DNA of 64,000 bases, from NCBI GenBank assembly GCA_024195265.1, contig JAJLRJ010000001.1:61412655-61476654 (forward strand). Reading direction: 5' to 3'. Position 1 is the first letter of the stretch. Each line of letters starts with the position of its first letter. The notes below the pieces were generated by a model. That model had not been told where the DNA came from and made no database searches. It saw only the letters and a list, made by a program, of their open reading frames with translations. Positions 53,081-64,000 of this stretch are shown here, piece after piece. The DNA is from Dendrophyllia cribrosa (taxonomy: Eukaryota; Cnidaria; Anthozoa; Scleractinia; Dendrophylliidae). Made by a program: the position numbers and the translations under genes.

Positions 53081-54660
53081 CTATATTCTTTGCTAATTGA
53101 GCTACGTTGAGCAATCTAAGGCAACTCTCTTGCGTCAGGATTTCAATGCGATAAAGCTACGTTGAGCACTCTAAGGTATCTGTCTTGTCCGCTTCACGAT
53201 TTGAATGTGATGAGAATAACACACCGACTAATTGATATTCCTCTTCTTTTTATAAGCGGAGAACGTTTTCTGTCTTGCTTGCCACTAAAATAATACATTG
53301 TCTTTTTGTTTGTTTTGTCAATTAGCTCCCATATAGTGCCAATATTTTTCCTTTAAAAAAAAATCAACACGTTGAAATCGCTTATAATGCTTGCTTGATA
53401 AACTTTTGTTAACTAAATGAGCAAAATTATTACGTCTTTTGCATACTATTGCATAATCAAACCGTAATCGGCAATGATTCAGTGTTCCAAAATAGAACAA
53501 AAGCCAAATCCATACTCTTGCACAATCAAACGGGAACATTTTTAGTTAGCTGAATACGCAAAATCTCACCTCTCTTGCATACTATTGCATAATCATGACA
53601 CCTCAACATTTAATAACCATTCAAAATTGAAATTTCTCTTTAATAATCAAACCGTAATAGGAATGATTCAGTATTCCAATGACTACTGAAAAGGGACATT
53701 AACGTTAATTTTGCAGAAAAGCAAATCCATTGTATAATACAATCAAATTAGGCCCCTTCACGGAGCGACGCATGAAAAAAGAACGCGTGTTTTATTTCCG
53801 ATTTGACAGCCTTGTCAGATAAATGACCACAAGTTGCTTCTTATTGTCTAAAATTATTTGCCTACTCGCTTAAGCTACCTGCTTTGGTGGCTTAAATTTA
53901 ACTAGAGTTTAACTCAATTAAGCTGACTCGCTTAACTTTAAGCAAATTGGAAAACCAACTCTTTTCCTCTTCACGGTTAGTCATCTCGGGTACACAACGT
54001 ATCGCAGAACATTCCTCACAATTTTTCTTTTCACGAACATTTCCGGTTGTCACTCGCTAAGCGACTTGAAAAATCGCTCTTCAGGGTTAGTCATCCCGGG
54101 TACACAACGTATCGCAGAACATTCCTGACAATTTTTCTTTTCACGACATTTCCACTTGTCACTCGCTAAGCGACTTCAAAAATCGCTCCTCGCGGTTAAT
54201 CTTCCCGAGTAGACAAGGTATCGCAGAACATTTCTGCCAATTTTTAGAATTTTCTATCAATTTTCTATTTAAGTGCTTAAAACCACAAAAACAATAAATC
54301 CAAGATAAGAAACAATCTGTCAGGCGATGAGGTCATAGCTCTAAAGCATTTGTAAAACAACTCTGCTATAAACCCGCGTATAAACCTCAGAAAGCGGACA
54401 AACATACAAGGTGAAATTTCTTAGCTTCGTCGAGCGCGGAAAATGTCAGCTATAAACCTCAAAAAGCAAACAAAGATACAGGGTGAAATTTCTTAGCTTC
54501 GTCGAGCGCGGAAAATGTCAAAGCGCAACTCACCCAAATCACTGTAAATAAGAACTGTACGCGAAAAATGTCAAAGCGCAACTCACGCAAATCACTGTAA
54601 ATAAGAACTGTAATACCCTTGTGGTGAGGTCATAGCTCTAAGAACTGTAATACCTTTGTG
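53081..54660 (+). repeat. compound tandem-repeat zone
   Basis: Successive small arrays with different units. (a) GCTACGTTGAGCAATCTAAG and GCTACGTTGAGCACTCTAAG about 62 bp apart near 53100-53180. (b) TTGCATACTATTGCATAATC at 53438 and 53574, with AATCAAACCGTAATCGGCAA again near 53646. (c) three 110 bp units starting 53971, 54081 and 54191, each with GTATCGCAGAACATT and CACTCGCTAAGCGACTT. (d) two ~78 bp units (CTTCGTCGAGCGCGGAAAAT at about 54425 and 54499). (e) two ~54 bp units (TGTCAAAGCGCAACTCAC...ATCACTGTAAATAAGAACTG). GAGGTCATAGCTCTAA occurs at 54330 and 54626. Confidence 0.8.
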
Positions 54661-55039
54661 GTAACGTAAGACATAACAAGTTCATGACAATTCAATACCC
54701 TAGGGAAATTAACAATAGGTCCGGGGGTGCCCCTCAAAAATTTTAGTGGCGGTATGTGACGCACTTCTTGAAATCCTAACCTGTTTAACCAACCATATCC
54801 TCGGTGCCCTAATATAGCTTCTATAAAAAAGAAATAAGTAACCCCCCGGGACAAATGTTAACAAACTAAACAAAGAACCTTTGTTAACAACTTTTGCCCT
54901 TTTTTTTCGAAGTGAATCGTATATCTCGTTTACGCGCAAGCGCATTAACGAGATAAAAACGACAAATTACTATCGTTGTTTCTGCTGTCCCTTTTAATCA
55001 TGCATTATTATTATGTTTGGTTTTCTGGTTGAGAAATAA

Positions 55040-55125
55040 GGTAAACTCCAGATTTTATATCATGCCTTCACAAACGCTTTTCGAGTCTCAGGAATGCTGG
55101 AAATGGCGTTTTAGAAGGTAAAATC
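55040..55125 (-). repeat. dispersed repeat, partner of 29475-29560
   Basis: Reverse-complement match to the 29.5 kb copy (see there). Flanks: 54661-55039 and 55126-55355 hold nothing recognised. Confidence 0.6.
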
Positions 55126-55355
55126 GGAAAAAATTTCCGGGGGAGGCATGCCCCCAGACCCCCCTAGAAGCTCGCGCCAGCGGCGCTCACCATCGACGCC
55201 GATGGCATCAAAAGTTATTAAAGTGTACAACCCCCCCTTTCAGGAATTCCTGGATCCGCCCCAGTACCCAAACCTCGTTCTCAAGGCTCTTTCTTCTCGA
55301 GGCTCGTGCATGCTCCGAGGGTTTTCTCAGAATCCTTCTTGCCAATTGGTTGTGT

Positions 55356-56276
55356 TAGAGTGGTTTCAGATAACCGGCCGTGAAATAGATATTAGACAAA
55401 TAGACACCATAGGACACTAATTCCATTGTTTTTTTTTTTTGTTTACCTTTGACTATAAGATAATGACTGTTTAAGGTGGTCTTATACCCAAAATACGATG
55501 TCTTGCTTGCAACGTTGGTTTTTTTGAAAATGACAAAATTGTAATCTTACTCACTTGAGAATACCATTTTAAAAGGATTTCACTAAATTTGCAGCCTTAA
55601 ACAAGTGACCTAGCAACTATTGTTTACATTAGTTTAATGCTCATCGAACGTGCTAAATGAATTCAGTCACCCCCCCTCCCCACCGACTATAATTGATCTA
55701 GAAACCATTGTCTTAACTTTAAGACCGTATTTCTCAAATAACACAAATTCACGGATTGAGAAACTTGTAAGCAAGGTATCTTTCTTGCATTTTAGCCAAA
55801 TTTTTTGAAATTTTCAGGAGTATGAGGGAATATAATTATCTAGGAGGTAAACTTAAAAAGGGCTCCATTTTCTGGAACAATACTGTAGTAATTAAACCTT
55901 TGTTTTATTGTTATTTTGTATTTTTCACATTAATGCGCGCCTCCTGAAAGAAAAAACAGACGCATTGTTTTCCGAGGTTTAGATCCTAGATGGAACATTT
56001 ATGCTAAAAGTAAAGTTGACTCCATTGGCATCCGGCCATTTCGTGGAAAGTTATTGTGCTTATAACAGGCGACTTTATTTCAACTTAAGGGCCTGGTTAA
56101 TAATTAACCAATGGGATATTCGACCTAAAGTGACTGATTTTGAGCTCAGAGTACAAAACTATATCATCAAAATAGTGTAATTTTCCCATAAAATTGTTTT
56201 GAAAAAAAAACCAAACACATATTTTTGGTATGAGACCACCTTAATCTTGTTTCACGGATTTTGTAAAATCACTCTA
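55356..56276. mobile_element. 0.92 kb member of the AGAGTGATTTTCGTAAG MITE family
   Basis: Starts TAGAGTGGTTTCAGATAACC, then GGCCGTGAAATAGATATTAG and ACACTAATTCCATTG, as in the intron 3 copies. It ends TTTCACGGATTTTGTAAAAT followed by CACTCTA. The interior (a second possible inner element bordered by AAGGTGGTCTTATACCCAAA at 55471 and TTTTTGGTATGAGACCACCT at 56222) has no transposase frame. Confidence 0.65.
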
Positions 56277-57821
56277 TCCTTGAAAAATAAAACACAAACA
56301 GCGGGCTAAGAACAAGAGTTTATATGATACACTCTTATCCTTGATAAACAAAATTGTATAGGTAAAAACGGGTAGTTTCTTGGTGTTACGGATGGTGTGA
56401 TCACCAAATGACGTAAAACAAAAGATTCAAAAGACACTGAACAATACCCACACCACAACACAACACAAAAGCTAACCAACATTGGCTTCTGCAACACCAA
56501 GAAACACCCTAAAAACGGCAAACTGATCCTTATGGCAACTGAGAAGAGATTGAGACAGAAATGAAATAAAAAAAACACAAACAGTTGAATATATTTGTCC
56601 GATATTTCGGTTTGCAAAACAAACCCACGGGAGCTAAAAAATAAAAATGAATACAGATAGAAAAGGAGTATTACACATAAAACATTTGAAATATGACATA
56701 ACAGAAAATGATTGGTAAGAGAGAAGCTAAATGTCACTAAGTGCGTCACGTCTATCATCGCTTCATCTATAAGATGGGCCTCGCGTGCCTTACTGACTGA
56801 GCCGCGTTTGCTGTGGAATATTTTGAAAGCGCTGTCAGAAAACTACGATTTATACTCTCATCTTGGATAATTTTAAAATCCAACGTATAACCATTCTCCT
56901 CCGTGGTTTTTTAAAATTGCGTCTCATATTTCAACCGCTGACCAAATGAAACGAGAGCTCTGGGGACGAGACTGACATAGACCCATAGTGGAACCAAATA
57001 GTATTTGGTCCACCCTGGATACAGAGGTCTGTTCTCTGAATATCACGAGTGAAATTAACCGCATAAACGGTTAGAAGAAGCTCGCGAGACGGACTCGCCG
57101 TTTCCACTAAAAAAATAAAACCTCTGGCACCCAGGGTATATTTGGTCTTAAGGATGGATGAATGTACCGGCACAGCTTTAGCGCCTGTTGATGCCTTAGA
57201 TAGGTCACTGGAAACTATACTGGTAGAAAACAACGTAATGGTAAACCGAACAGACTAACGCCCAACGACACTAATTCAACGCATTATTTTATTCTAGTAT
57301 TCAGTTTCTTTGTGGTTATTTATTTTAATAATCTATCTCAGTCTTAATATAACATACGGGGTTTAGACTCGCAGCGAAATGGAGTGCTTTTTTATCCGTA
57401 AATAATCATTTAAAAAACTTCAATCTTAATCCAATAAATACTACGTATATTACAAATTGCTGACAAAAAAAATCAACATTATGAAATGAACTGGGCTATA
57501 GGTGCGCTTATAAACACAAAATGCATGGCACCATTCACAAAACTTAGACTTTCATTACCAGTTTACTCAAAACGTGTAGAAGAATTCTGCACGAGAAATC
57601 AAGAATGGTTTCAGTTCTTTTTACAACCGGCCAAAACATTACATCTTCACTACGATTTGGTACGAATTTGTGCGCTTTCTGCTAACCGTCAACAAAACAA
57701 ACATGTTTTGGTTTCAATTACTGAAAAACCACTGTATATAGCGAAACGAAGATTCATCCATTATTTTGGACTTTTTGGACTTTTTGGACTTTGTCGAATT
57801 TAAAAAATGTTTTTCTCTAAC
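56277..57821. other. intergenic, no gene supported
   Basis: A 150-codon minus frame (56306-56758) is rich in Phe, Leu and Ser and reads through a CGATATTTCGGTTTGCAAAAC segment like Penelope 3' ends, so it is probably chance. A 105-codon plus frame (57486-57803) ends in a TTTTTGGAC triplication coding GLFGLFGL and has no recognised domain. Confidence 0.4.
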
Positions 57822-58111
57822 AAGATAAGCTGAAAGTCTCAACAATTCTCTTTTTCAAACAGGAATTAATTACGCTCTTCACAAAACGTCAACCACTCTT
57901 GTACAATATCACAGAGAAACTCCGACTACCAACTATAAATAAATCCGGCTCACATGAAAGTAACCAAAGCGCTCAACATGATCCTGTCATGTGTTCGCCA
58001 TTCACAACTGATCACTGATTTCTTTCCCGCATTTCGCAGATACCTGTATAAAACGACAACTGAACCAGTGAAATACTTATACAAAAACTTAATCCTGCAT
58101 TTCTTCTTTGT
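57822..58111 (+). repeat. direct duplicate, copy 2 (partner 49068-49355)
   Basis: See copy 1. This one lies 386 bp past the MYLIP stop, antisense to MYLIP. Confidence 0.9.
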
Positions 58112-58496
58112 CTACATAATAAACAAATATGTTATAAACTTTTTCTCTAAAAAATGTTTTGTCCATCCTCGCAACTTATGATATTCTCCGAACAAAAACT
58201 GCAGCCTTCAATACAGCTTATTTCGTTTTGAAACGTACTCTAGTAAGAAATATCCTCCGTTTCATAAAACAATGTTTTTATCGTTAATGCACTGTTTACA
58301 TCAATACATCAATATTACTGTCACAACTTTACGTCAACGTTTTTCTTGCCAATGAAGTGCAAGGTTCCAAAATAACGCAGTAGTTGTTTTACCATGCTTT
58401 TCAAACTCTAAGTGACAAACCACCATAAATTTTGTTCGGTTTGAATGTAAAACGGACGTGCACCCTTTCACAAGTGTCATAACTCGCTAAAACGCT
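58112..58496 (-). other. MYLIP 3' untranslated or flanking region
   Basis: AT-rich. No canonical AATAAA on the minus strand was found by eye within this stretch, so the transcript end is not placed. Confidence 0.4.
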
Positions 58497-61400
58497 TCAT
58501 TCACATGGAAAGAAGACTCTTTGTGCATAAGTGATCTGACTTCGGCATAACGGGCATTCCTTGCACATGGCGGAACAATCCACACAGCAAACCACGTGAC
58601 CACATGGGCAGAATGCAGTGGCGACCTCGCTGTCCATGCAAATCTGGCAGATCCGCGCGTCCTGAAGGTGCCGCACCATAACCTTGAGCTGATCCGAAGA
58701 CATGCTTTCCATACACTCTCTCTCGGCAAAAGCTCTCCGTCCTTCGCCTCTGCACGGCCCGGCCTCGTCTCTCCTTTTTGCGTTGTAGCACTTCCGTTGA
58801 GTGAGCGGGGACTGAACTGGGCGGTATTCGGCTGACGTGCCCGCGGAACGAAAACTTCCGGAAGTGGAGCTCGTCATGTCAATCATACGACACGAGTTGA
58901 GCTCGCCCCACGCATGACTGTACGCCTGACGCCGTGTGCGCTGCACGTCAAACAGGAAAATCCTGCCGAAATCGTTACGAGGCATGAACACCGATAGTAG
59001 CCGACCGGCGAACGTCCTCGTGGACTGATCGATAACTGATCGTTTGACAGTGTTACACTGGTAAAAGGTGTGGTACTCGGTGAACGTTCGGAACAACGCA
59101 ACCGCATCGCTCTCCGACTTCATCTTGTAGGTATCTCGCTGAGATAAGGGTCCAGATCCCCCGTGGACAACAGTGAAGGAGCGGTTGTTGTAGGAGACAG
59201 TGGACACATCTTCAAAAGACACCCTGTAAAACACAAAAAATCCCATCAGAAATCAATATACCCAAGTTCCTTATCCTTTTGCGACAAGTTCCAAACTCAT
59301 CAGATTTTGCCCCTAAAAGCCGGATACAACAAGCACCTCAGTCGTTTTTGTATCGGTAACCCTCCCAAACCCTCACTCCCAGCTGATGCTGCTACCGTTG
59401 CTGACAATTACAACAGAGTATTGATGCGATAAATGCTAACCTAGAGCCAGTGCAGTGGGTTTGAAAAGTCGTACCGGTACGTGTTCTCAATCTCTTACTC
59501 CGAACTCAAAGTCCCTACTGTTTCATCGTGAACTTGTTTCACTTTCATGGTGCATGTTCAGTCACGTTAGAAAATGGATGTTTTGATTACAATGCTAAAA
59601 ATAACTTTGTCAATAATCGGTATTTTTCAGACGATCTGGATCTCTCTCTCCGGAAAGGACTGAAATGAAGTTTTAAGCGTATTTTTCCCTTTCTCAACAC
59701 TCGTGTTTTGAGCTTTCAAAGATAAAGCACATTAGAGATACATCAGTTTCACGGCATATAAATCATCCTAGACCTAAAATAAATAGCAAACAATTCGCTC
59801 CGACGAAGGGCTAGCGCTCGAAACGTCAGCTATTTGAATCTTTTTACGGTGGTCAATTTACCTTATCGACTCAGTCGATAAAACTAAATTCTCGTGTTTC
59901 ATCCCCCCACCGACGCAGCACCACAGTTTCTCTAGAAACTAACCCCATTCATTTGAAGTATATGTGGTTTTGTAGACAATAAGGAAATTACTGTGTGGTC
60001 AGCATGCAGTTAACACCAAGACACACCAAACGCTTATTTTAACCAATTCATAACTTTTTCATTCTAATAAAACGTATTTGTCTTGTTGGGTACTGATATG
60101 ATGACCACATCACAGGAAGTTTAAGTCCCTCCCTAAGAATTGATTTTTACCAAAGACAAAGGCCTAAAGATGAATTGCAGTAAGAATGAAATATAGCTGT
60201 TTTCTTACATTCCCAGGAGCATTGCTTCTCATTTTGCATAACTGCATTTAATTATTCATATAAAGTCAACCAGCTAATGCGATAAATCACATATTGAACT
60301 TAATTAAAACAAAGAATATTAATGGAGGGAAAGGGTTTTTTTTTATCTTAAATATACTTCATATATTCTGAATCCAATTTTGAAGGACATTTCGGTTGTT
60401 CAGGTAGCCAGCTTGCGAGATCACTTTTATTAGTAATATATGCAAATAAAAGTACTTGAAAATGAAATAACATTCAAAGCAATATTTTGTCTGCCACTGT
60501 TTTGGGGACATCAAAAAAAGCAAACAAGACAGGAGTGTGAGAAAACACTCGCCTCTTGTATCATTACAACAGAGAAAAAAAAAAGAAAAGAAAGTGATTA
60601 TCTCTCAGCAGTGTGCAGATGAAACGATTTTAAGTTGTGAAACAAACCTGTTTTTCTTAATTAAATACAAAAAATAACATTGTTTTTTTCTTATATATAC
60701 ATTTCATTTTTGCCTTTTTTTTTGCTTAAAAGCATTACAGGCAGATGTACAAGTTTACTCTCACTTGTGATCTATTTGTAGTATTTTCATGCCGCTATTT
60801 ATTCAAATAGTTATATCGTCAACATCTGTCATATTTGTTTACTTTATATCCAACTTTGTTATTCAATATCGGACAGCCCACAGTTTAGTTCTGCTCTCAA
60901 TGATGACGGGCTTTCATTTGTGTTGCACGATAAAATTATATATTTCCACTTCAATATACCCGCCGCGGCGAAGAAAGAAAAGACATAAATGAAAACTAAT
61001 GCAACAGAAATAATTTCAAGATCGTTAGGTTTTTCGTTTTAATAAGCGTAAAGCTTTTTGTCAACATACTTCATGTCCAGTATTGAAAGTTTCTTCATTA
61101 CATGTCGATCCTTTTAAGGGAAAACACACAAAGAAAACCTCTTTGCCAAAAAATGGTCGTTTGTGGTTTGGACTGATAAGAAGAATTATGCAAAATAAAT
61201 AATACCTCAGTTCCATAACAGACAGGTTGAAAACTCATTATTTCGCTTTGAAATCCACCACTTACCTGATGAAAACACAAAACTATAGACGTTCAAGTTA
61301 TCATAGCATTAGCTTGTGCCATGTTTTTTCAAAAATGTAACTTTAACGTACGAAGGAAACCATAAATAGCTAGGTGAATTCCCGTCTATGACTAACAAGT

Positions 61401-62866
61401 TGTCACGGCTTCAGTAAATCTACAACAATAAGTCCGTTTAGTAGTAAGCATAAACTAATAATTTAAAAGATGCAAATTGCTAACCATGAATATTTTGAAA
61501 ACCCACTTCGGTTTACAAATTTAGCAAGTGGCAATTCGAACAAAAAGCTTTAATCTTTTCAACTTAAAGATAAACTGGAAATATATGATAATTATCTACG
61601 CTCACTTTCAAAGAACAATGTGCGTGAAGTTACAAACTACAATTGTTAAACGATGTGGTTGTTTCTGCTAAAAAAAAAAAGGCATCGCGAGTCAGGAATT
61701 ATATTAAGTTATAACCGTACAGACAGAACTACCAGGATCTATAATGGCTCCGTTCTTCAGTCGAACTTTACTTCTGTTTTAAGCACACAAGGAAATTAAT
61801 AGAATTACCATAAACTAACGTACCTTTTTTCAAGTATTCTCCTTGCCACATCTTTTCCTAGTTTCGAGTCAAATTCTCGGTTAATACTGAACACACGTAT
61901 GCCGTCATTGCCAACATAAATGTCCACCTTTTTCAGTGTTTTATCATCGCTCAGCCGTCCATGAAAAACTTCAATTCCATAGCCCTGGATACCACAAGCT
62001 ATGTGCAAGAACTCAACTTTCGATTCGCTCACGGGAGAGCTAACTAACTTGGTGTGCTCAATGGCTGCATCTTTCTGAAGATCTGAGGTTTTGGCATACA
62101 CACTGTAAACAGATATGGGAATATAGGAGGAATATTTTGGAACTCTTTCATGACTAAAATCGCCACATTCTATATGAGCAACCAGAGCGCAGAGCCGAGC
62201 GATAGTTTTCATTTGAAGTGATGACAAATCCACCTTTCCTTCGCTTATAAAGTTCTTTAACGTTAGGTAGTACTGGTGTCTGTAAAGACAAAAACAAAAA
62301 ATAATAATTCACTGATGAAAGCGAAAGAGCCCGTTCAATAAAATAAACACATGACAAACAAATTTATATTCCGTACGGCTCAAATAGCAGGTACAATTGT
62401 CAGAACGCAAAACATACATCAAAATTTCACCTGTCTCGCTTACCGTGTAATTTCTTGCTGCAGTTCCTGTGGTTTGACGAAGAATTTTACCAGCAAATAC
62501 AGTCGATAAGGTGGCTTCCCCGTCAGTTGCGACGACATAGAATTTCTCAAATTCAACCAAAATTTTGCTCCTTTCGCGCCACCAAATTTCAAACCAAAAT
62601 AATCTTTCTCGACAAGCTTCAACTTCTCGCAGACCTGTATGGGTTGAAAAATAAAATAGCTAGTACCGCGGCGAAAGCGATTCGTAAAAGCGAACGACGT
62701 TGGATAAAAATACAACCAGCATACAGGTGCCTTGGGAATATTCATTGCATTCGTTGAGATCTTTGTTGTAATTCCTCACCTTGTCTAAACACTCTTGACC
62801 GACAGCATTCTTCGCGAGGAAAATTTCGTGAATTATGCCGTTCGGCTCTGAAATAAAACACCACAT
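58497..62866 (-). CDS. MYLIP: E3 ubiquitin ligase MYLIP/IDOL, four exons
   Basis: FERM-RING ubiquitin ligase; vertebrate MYLIP drives degradation of LDL-receptor family proteins at the membrane and binds myosin light chain. Exons in transcript order: 62866-62780, 62634-62444, 62279-61824, 59223-58497, with GT-AG sites throughout. They total 1461 nt, one frame of 486 residues plus stop (human 445). FERM region about 1-285: MWCFISEPNG, then DYFGLKFGGAKGAKFWLNLR, PYRLYLLVKFF, CGIQGYGIEVF, and FRTFTEYHTFYQCNTV. A low-complexity Ser/Thr/Arg linker runs about 350-425. The RING is at 437-471, with C437, C440, C452, H454, C458, C461, C468 and C471 (CQICMDSEVATAFCPCGHVV). Start is the ATG at 62866, matching the human N-terminus. 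The linker is longer than in human. Confidence 0.95.
59797..59959 (+). mobile_element. Penelope-like element 3' end in MYLIP intron 3
   Basis: GACGAAGGGCTAGCGCTCGA, AACGTCAGCTATTTGAATC, TTATCGACTCAGTCGATAA and CACCGACGCAGCACCACAG in one contiguous block. It matches the two halves found flipped at 7158-7509. Orientation is antisense to MYLIP. Confidence 0.65.
59960..61823. other. rest of MYLIP intron 3, no feature recognised
   Basis: AT-rich intronic DNA. Several short open frames without domains. Confidence 0.4.
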
Positions 62867-63699
62867 TTTCCCTGCCAGTGTATATGCTGATCAGAAATTA
62901 CTATAATGATTGTTTCAGCCGTTCGGGCTCGTCGTTTTCTGAAGCTTTTATCTTCTCCATTCACCGGATACAGTTCATGCACAAAGCAAGCGACAGGCAA
63001 ACAGCTGAACGCAACAGCGCTGTAATTATTTCGTGCACGAGCCAATCACAATACGTCTTTGACACGACTCACGCATATTTACAGAAGATTTAAATAAATT
63101 ACGAAAAATACATTACACTTTAATTATTGATATCGCGTTGTCATTGGATACAGCACCCCTTCTTCCTTTTACCTCTCTTGAAAGTGAAAGAAAATCTTCA
63201 ATGACGAAGATAATTTGTCATTTATTCCTTGTTGTCTTTTTGACGGGGCACTTGGCGGATAATTATAAGGAGACGCAAATCGTCTTGTCTGCCATCAACG
63301 CTATATAACATTTGTTTAATTTATTAAATCGCTGCTAAGATTCACGCGTTGTTTAAATCTGGTAGCCTCAAGGGTAGTAAAATTGACGTTTTCTTTGTAA
63401 ATTAAAGTTAATTTATAGAAACTGAGTTACCCCCGCATTGAAAACGTTTCAATCTTACGTCACAATTTAACATCCGTTCAGGAATTTTAATTTCTTTTCT
63501 CATTTTTATTCCTTGTCGAAGTCCAGAAACAAAACGTTATTATTTTATTTATTTCTCACCTGTTGATTGAAGCGATTTTTTCGAAATAAAAGATAACAAA
63601 AATACCATAAACTGTGTATTCATATTTTCAACATTCAAAAACGCTTATTTCCTTTTCATTTCGCAGGCAGTCTAGACAGGGTGGTTTTGGATAAATATT
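62867..63699. promoter_or_regulatory. MYLIP upstream region
   Basis: No open frame with a domain. The promoter must lie here by position, but I see no clear TATA box or other defined site. Confidence 0.3.
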
Positions 63700-63838
63700 C
63701 AAGAATAAAAATTAGCGGAACGCAGACAACGTTTCGATGTCGTCCTGATATCATTTTCCCGTATAAAAAAGTAACGCGAAAATAATGTCAGGATAACATA
63801 GAAACGTTGTCTGTGTTCGCAAATTAATGTTATTCTTT
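63700..63838. repeat. fold-back repeat
   Basis: AAGAATAAAAATTAGCGGAA, CGCAGACAACGTTTCGATG and CTGATATCATTTTC pair with GAAAATAATGTCAGGA, CATAGAAACGTTGTCTGTG and TTCGCAAATTAATGTTATTC across a short loop centred near 63768. Probable MITE. The remaining 160 bp to the window end shows nothing. Confidence 0.6.
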
Positions 63839-64000
63839 ACTTTATCGCATATCAGTGTTATTTTATCCAGGTGTTATACTTAGGAGCGAAGCTCAAACGA
63901 AACTCAGGCTACGGGCCGTATGTCGAATTTTAGAATATCTATTTTTTGGCGGTGTCACGTTCTGAGACCATCTTGCGGAAAGACATGACAGTTGAGAAAT

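Noticed and set aside
56306..56758. 150-codon minus-strand hydrophobic frame that could look like a membrane protein
   Set aside because: Phe/Leu-rich from low-complexity A/T sequence, no start context, no domain; part of it resembles a Penelope 3' end.
57486..57803. 105-codon frame next to the 57.8 kb duplicate
   Set aside because: Not preserved next to the 49 kb copy, ends in a microsatellite, and no domain is visible.

Overview
The window is nuclear DNA of an animal, AT-rich, with multi-exon genes, GT-AG introns, microsatellites and many small transposons. The protein families (a CSTF3, a BORCS5, a MYLIP/IDOL, and a cluster of intronless rhodopsin-family receptors of the kind that has expanded in cnidarians), together with abundant Penelope-like elements and fold-back MITEs, fit an anthozoan cnidarian and most likely a stony coral. 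The species cannot be named from the sequence alone.

Layout. From 1 to 17 kb there are three single-exon class A GPCR genes (4173-5153 minus, 7835-8833 minus, 15887-16846 plus) in repeat-rich DNA: a 3 x 169 bp tandem repeat, two tRNA-like SINE copies, a CR1/L2-like LINE tail, a 1.2 kb terminal-inverted-repeat element, and scattered Penelope ends. From 17.6 to 19.9 kb there is a nest of broken and rearranged Penelope-like elements with decayed hammerhead-ribozyme-like motifs. From 20173 to 46272 (plus) lies a complete 26-exon gene for cleavage stimulation factor subunit 3 (CSTF3/CstF-77); the joined exons stay in frame and give 727 residues, against 717 in human. Its introns hold most of the mobile DNA, including a LINE inserted inside an inverted-repeat element and a long Harbinger-like palindrome nested inside an older element. 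From 46.7 to 47.6 kb three MITEs lie end to end.

BORCS5 (49835-50455, minus) is a single uninterrupted reading frame. A frameshifted hAT transposase remnant follows at about 51 kb, then a compound tandem-repeat zone (53.1-54.7 kb) and a 0.9 kb MITE-like element (55.4-56.3 kb). MYLIP (58497-62866, minus) has four exons giving 486 residues with a FERM region and a C-terminal RING.

The genes are not an operon and need not act together: CSTF3 works in mRNA 3' end processing, BORCS5 in lysosome positioning (BORC), MYLIP in ubiquitin-dependent receptor turnover, and the GPCRs in signalling. The most notable observation is that CSTF3 intron 3 has the three features linked in vertebrates to autoregulation of this gene: it is the longest intron, it has a very poor 5' splice site, and it carries candidate intronic poly(A) signals after an early stop. 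A GC-AG intron, hammerhead remnants, and several transposon-in-transposon insertions with readable target sites are also described.
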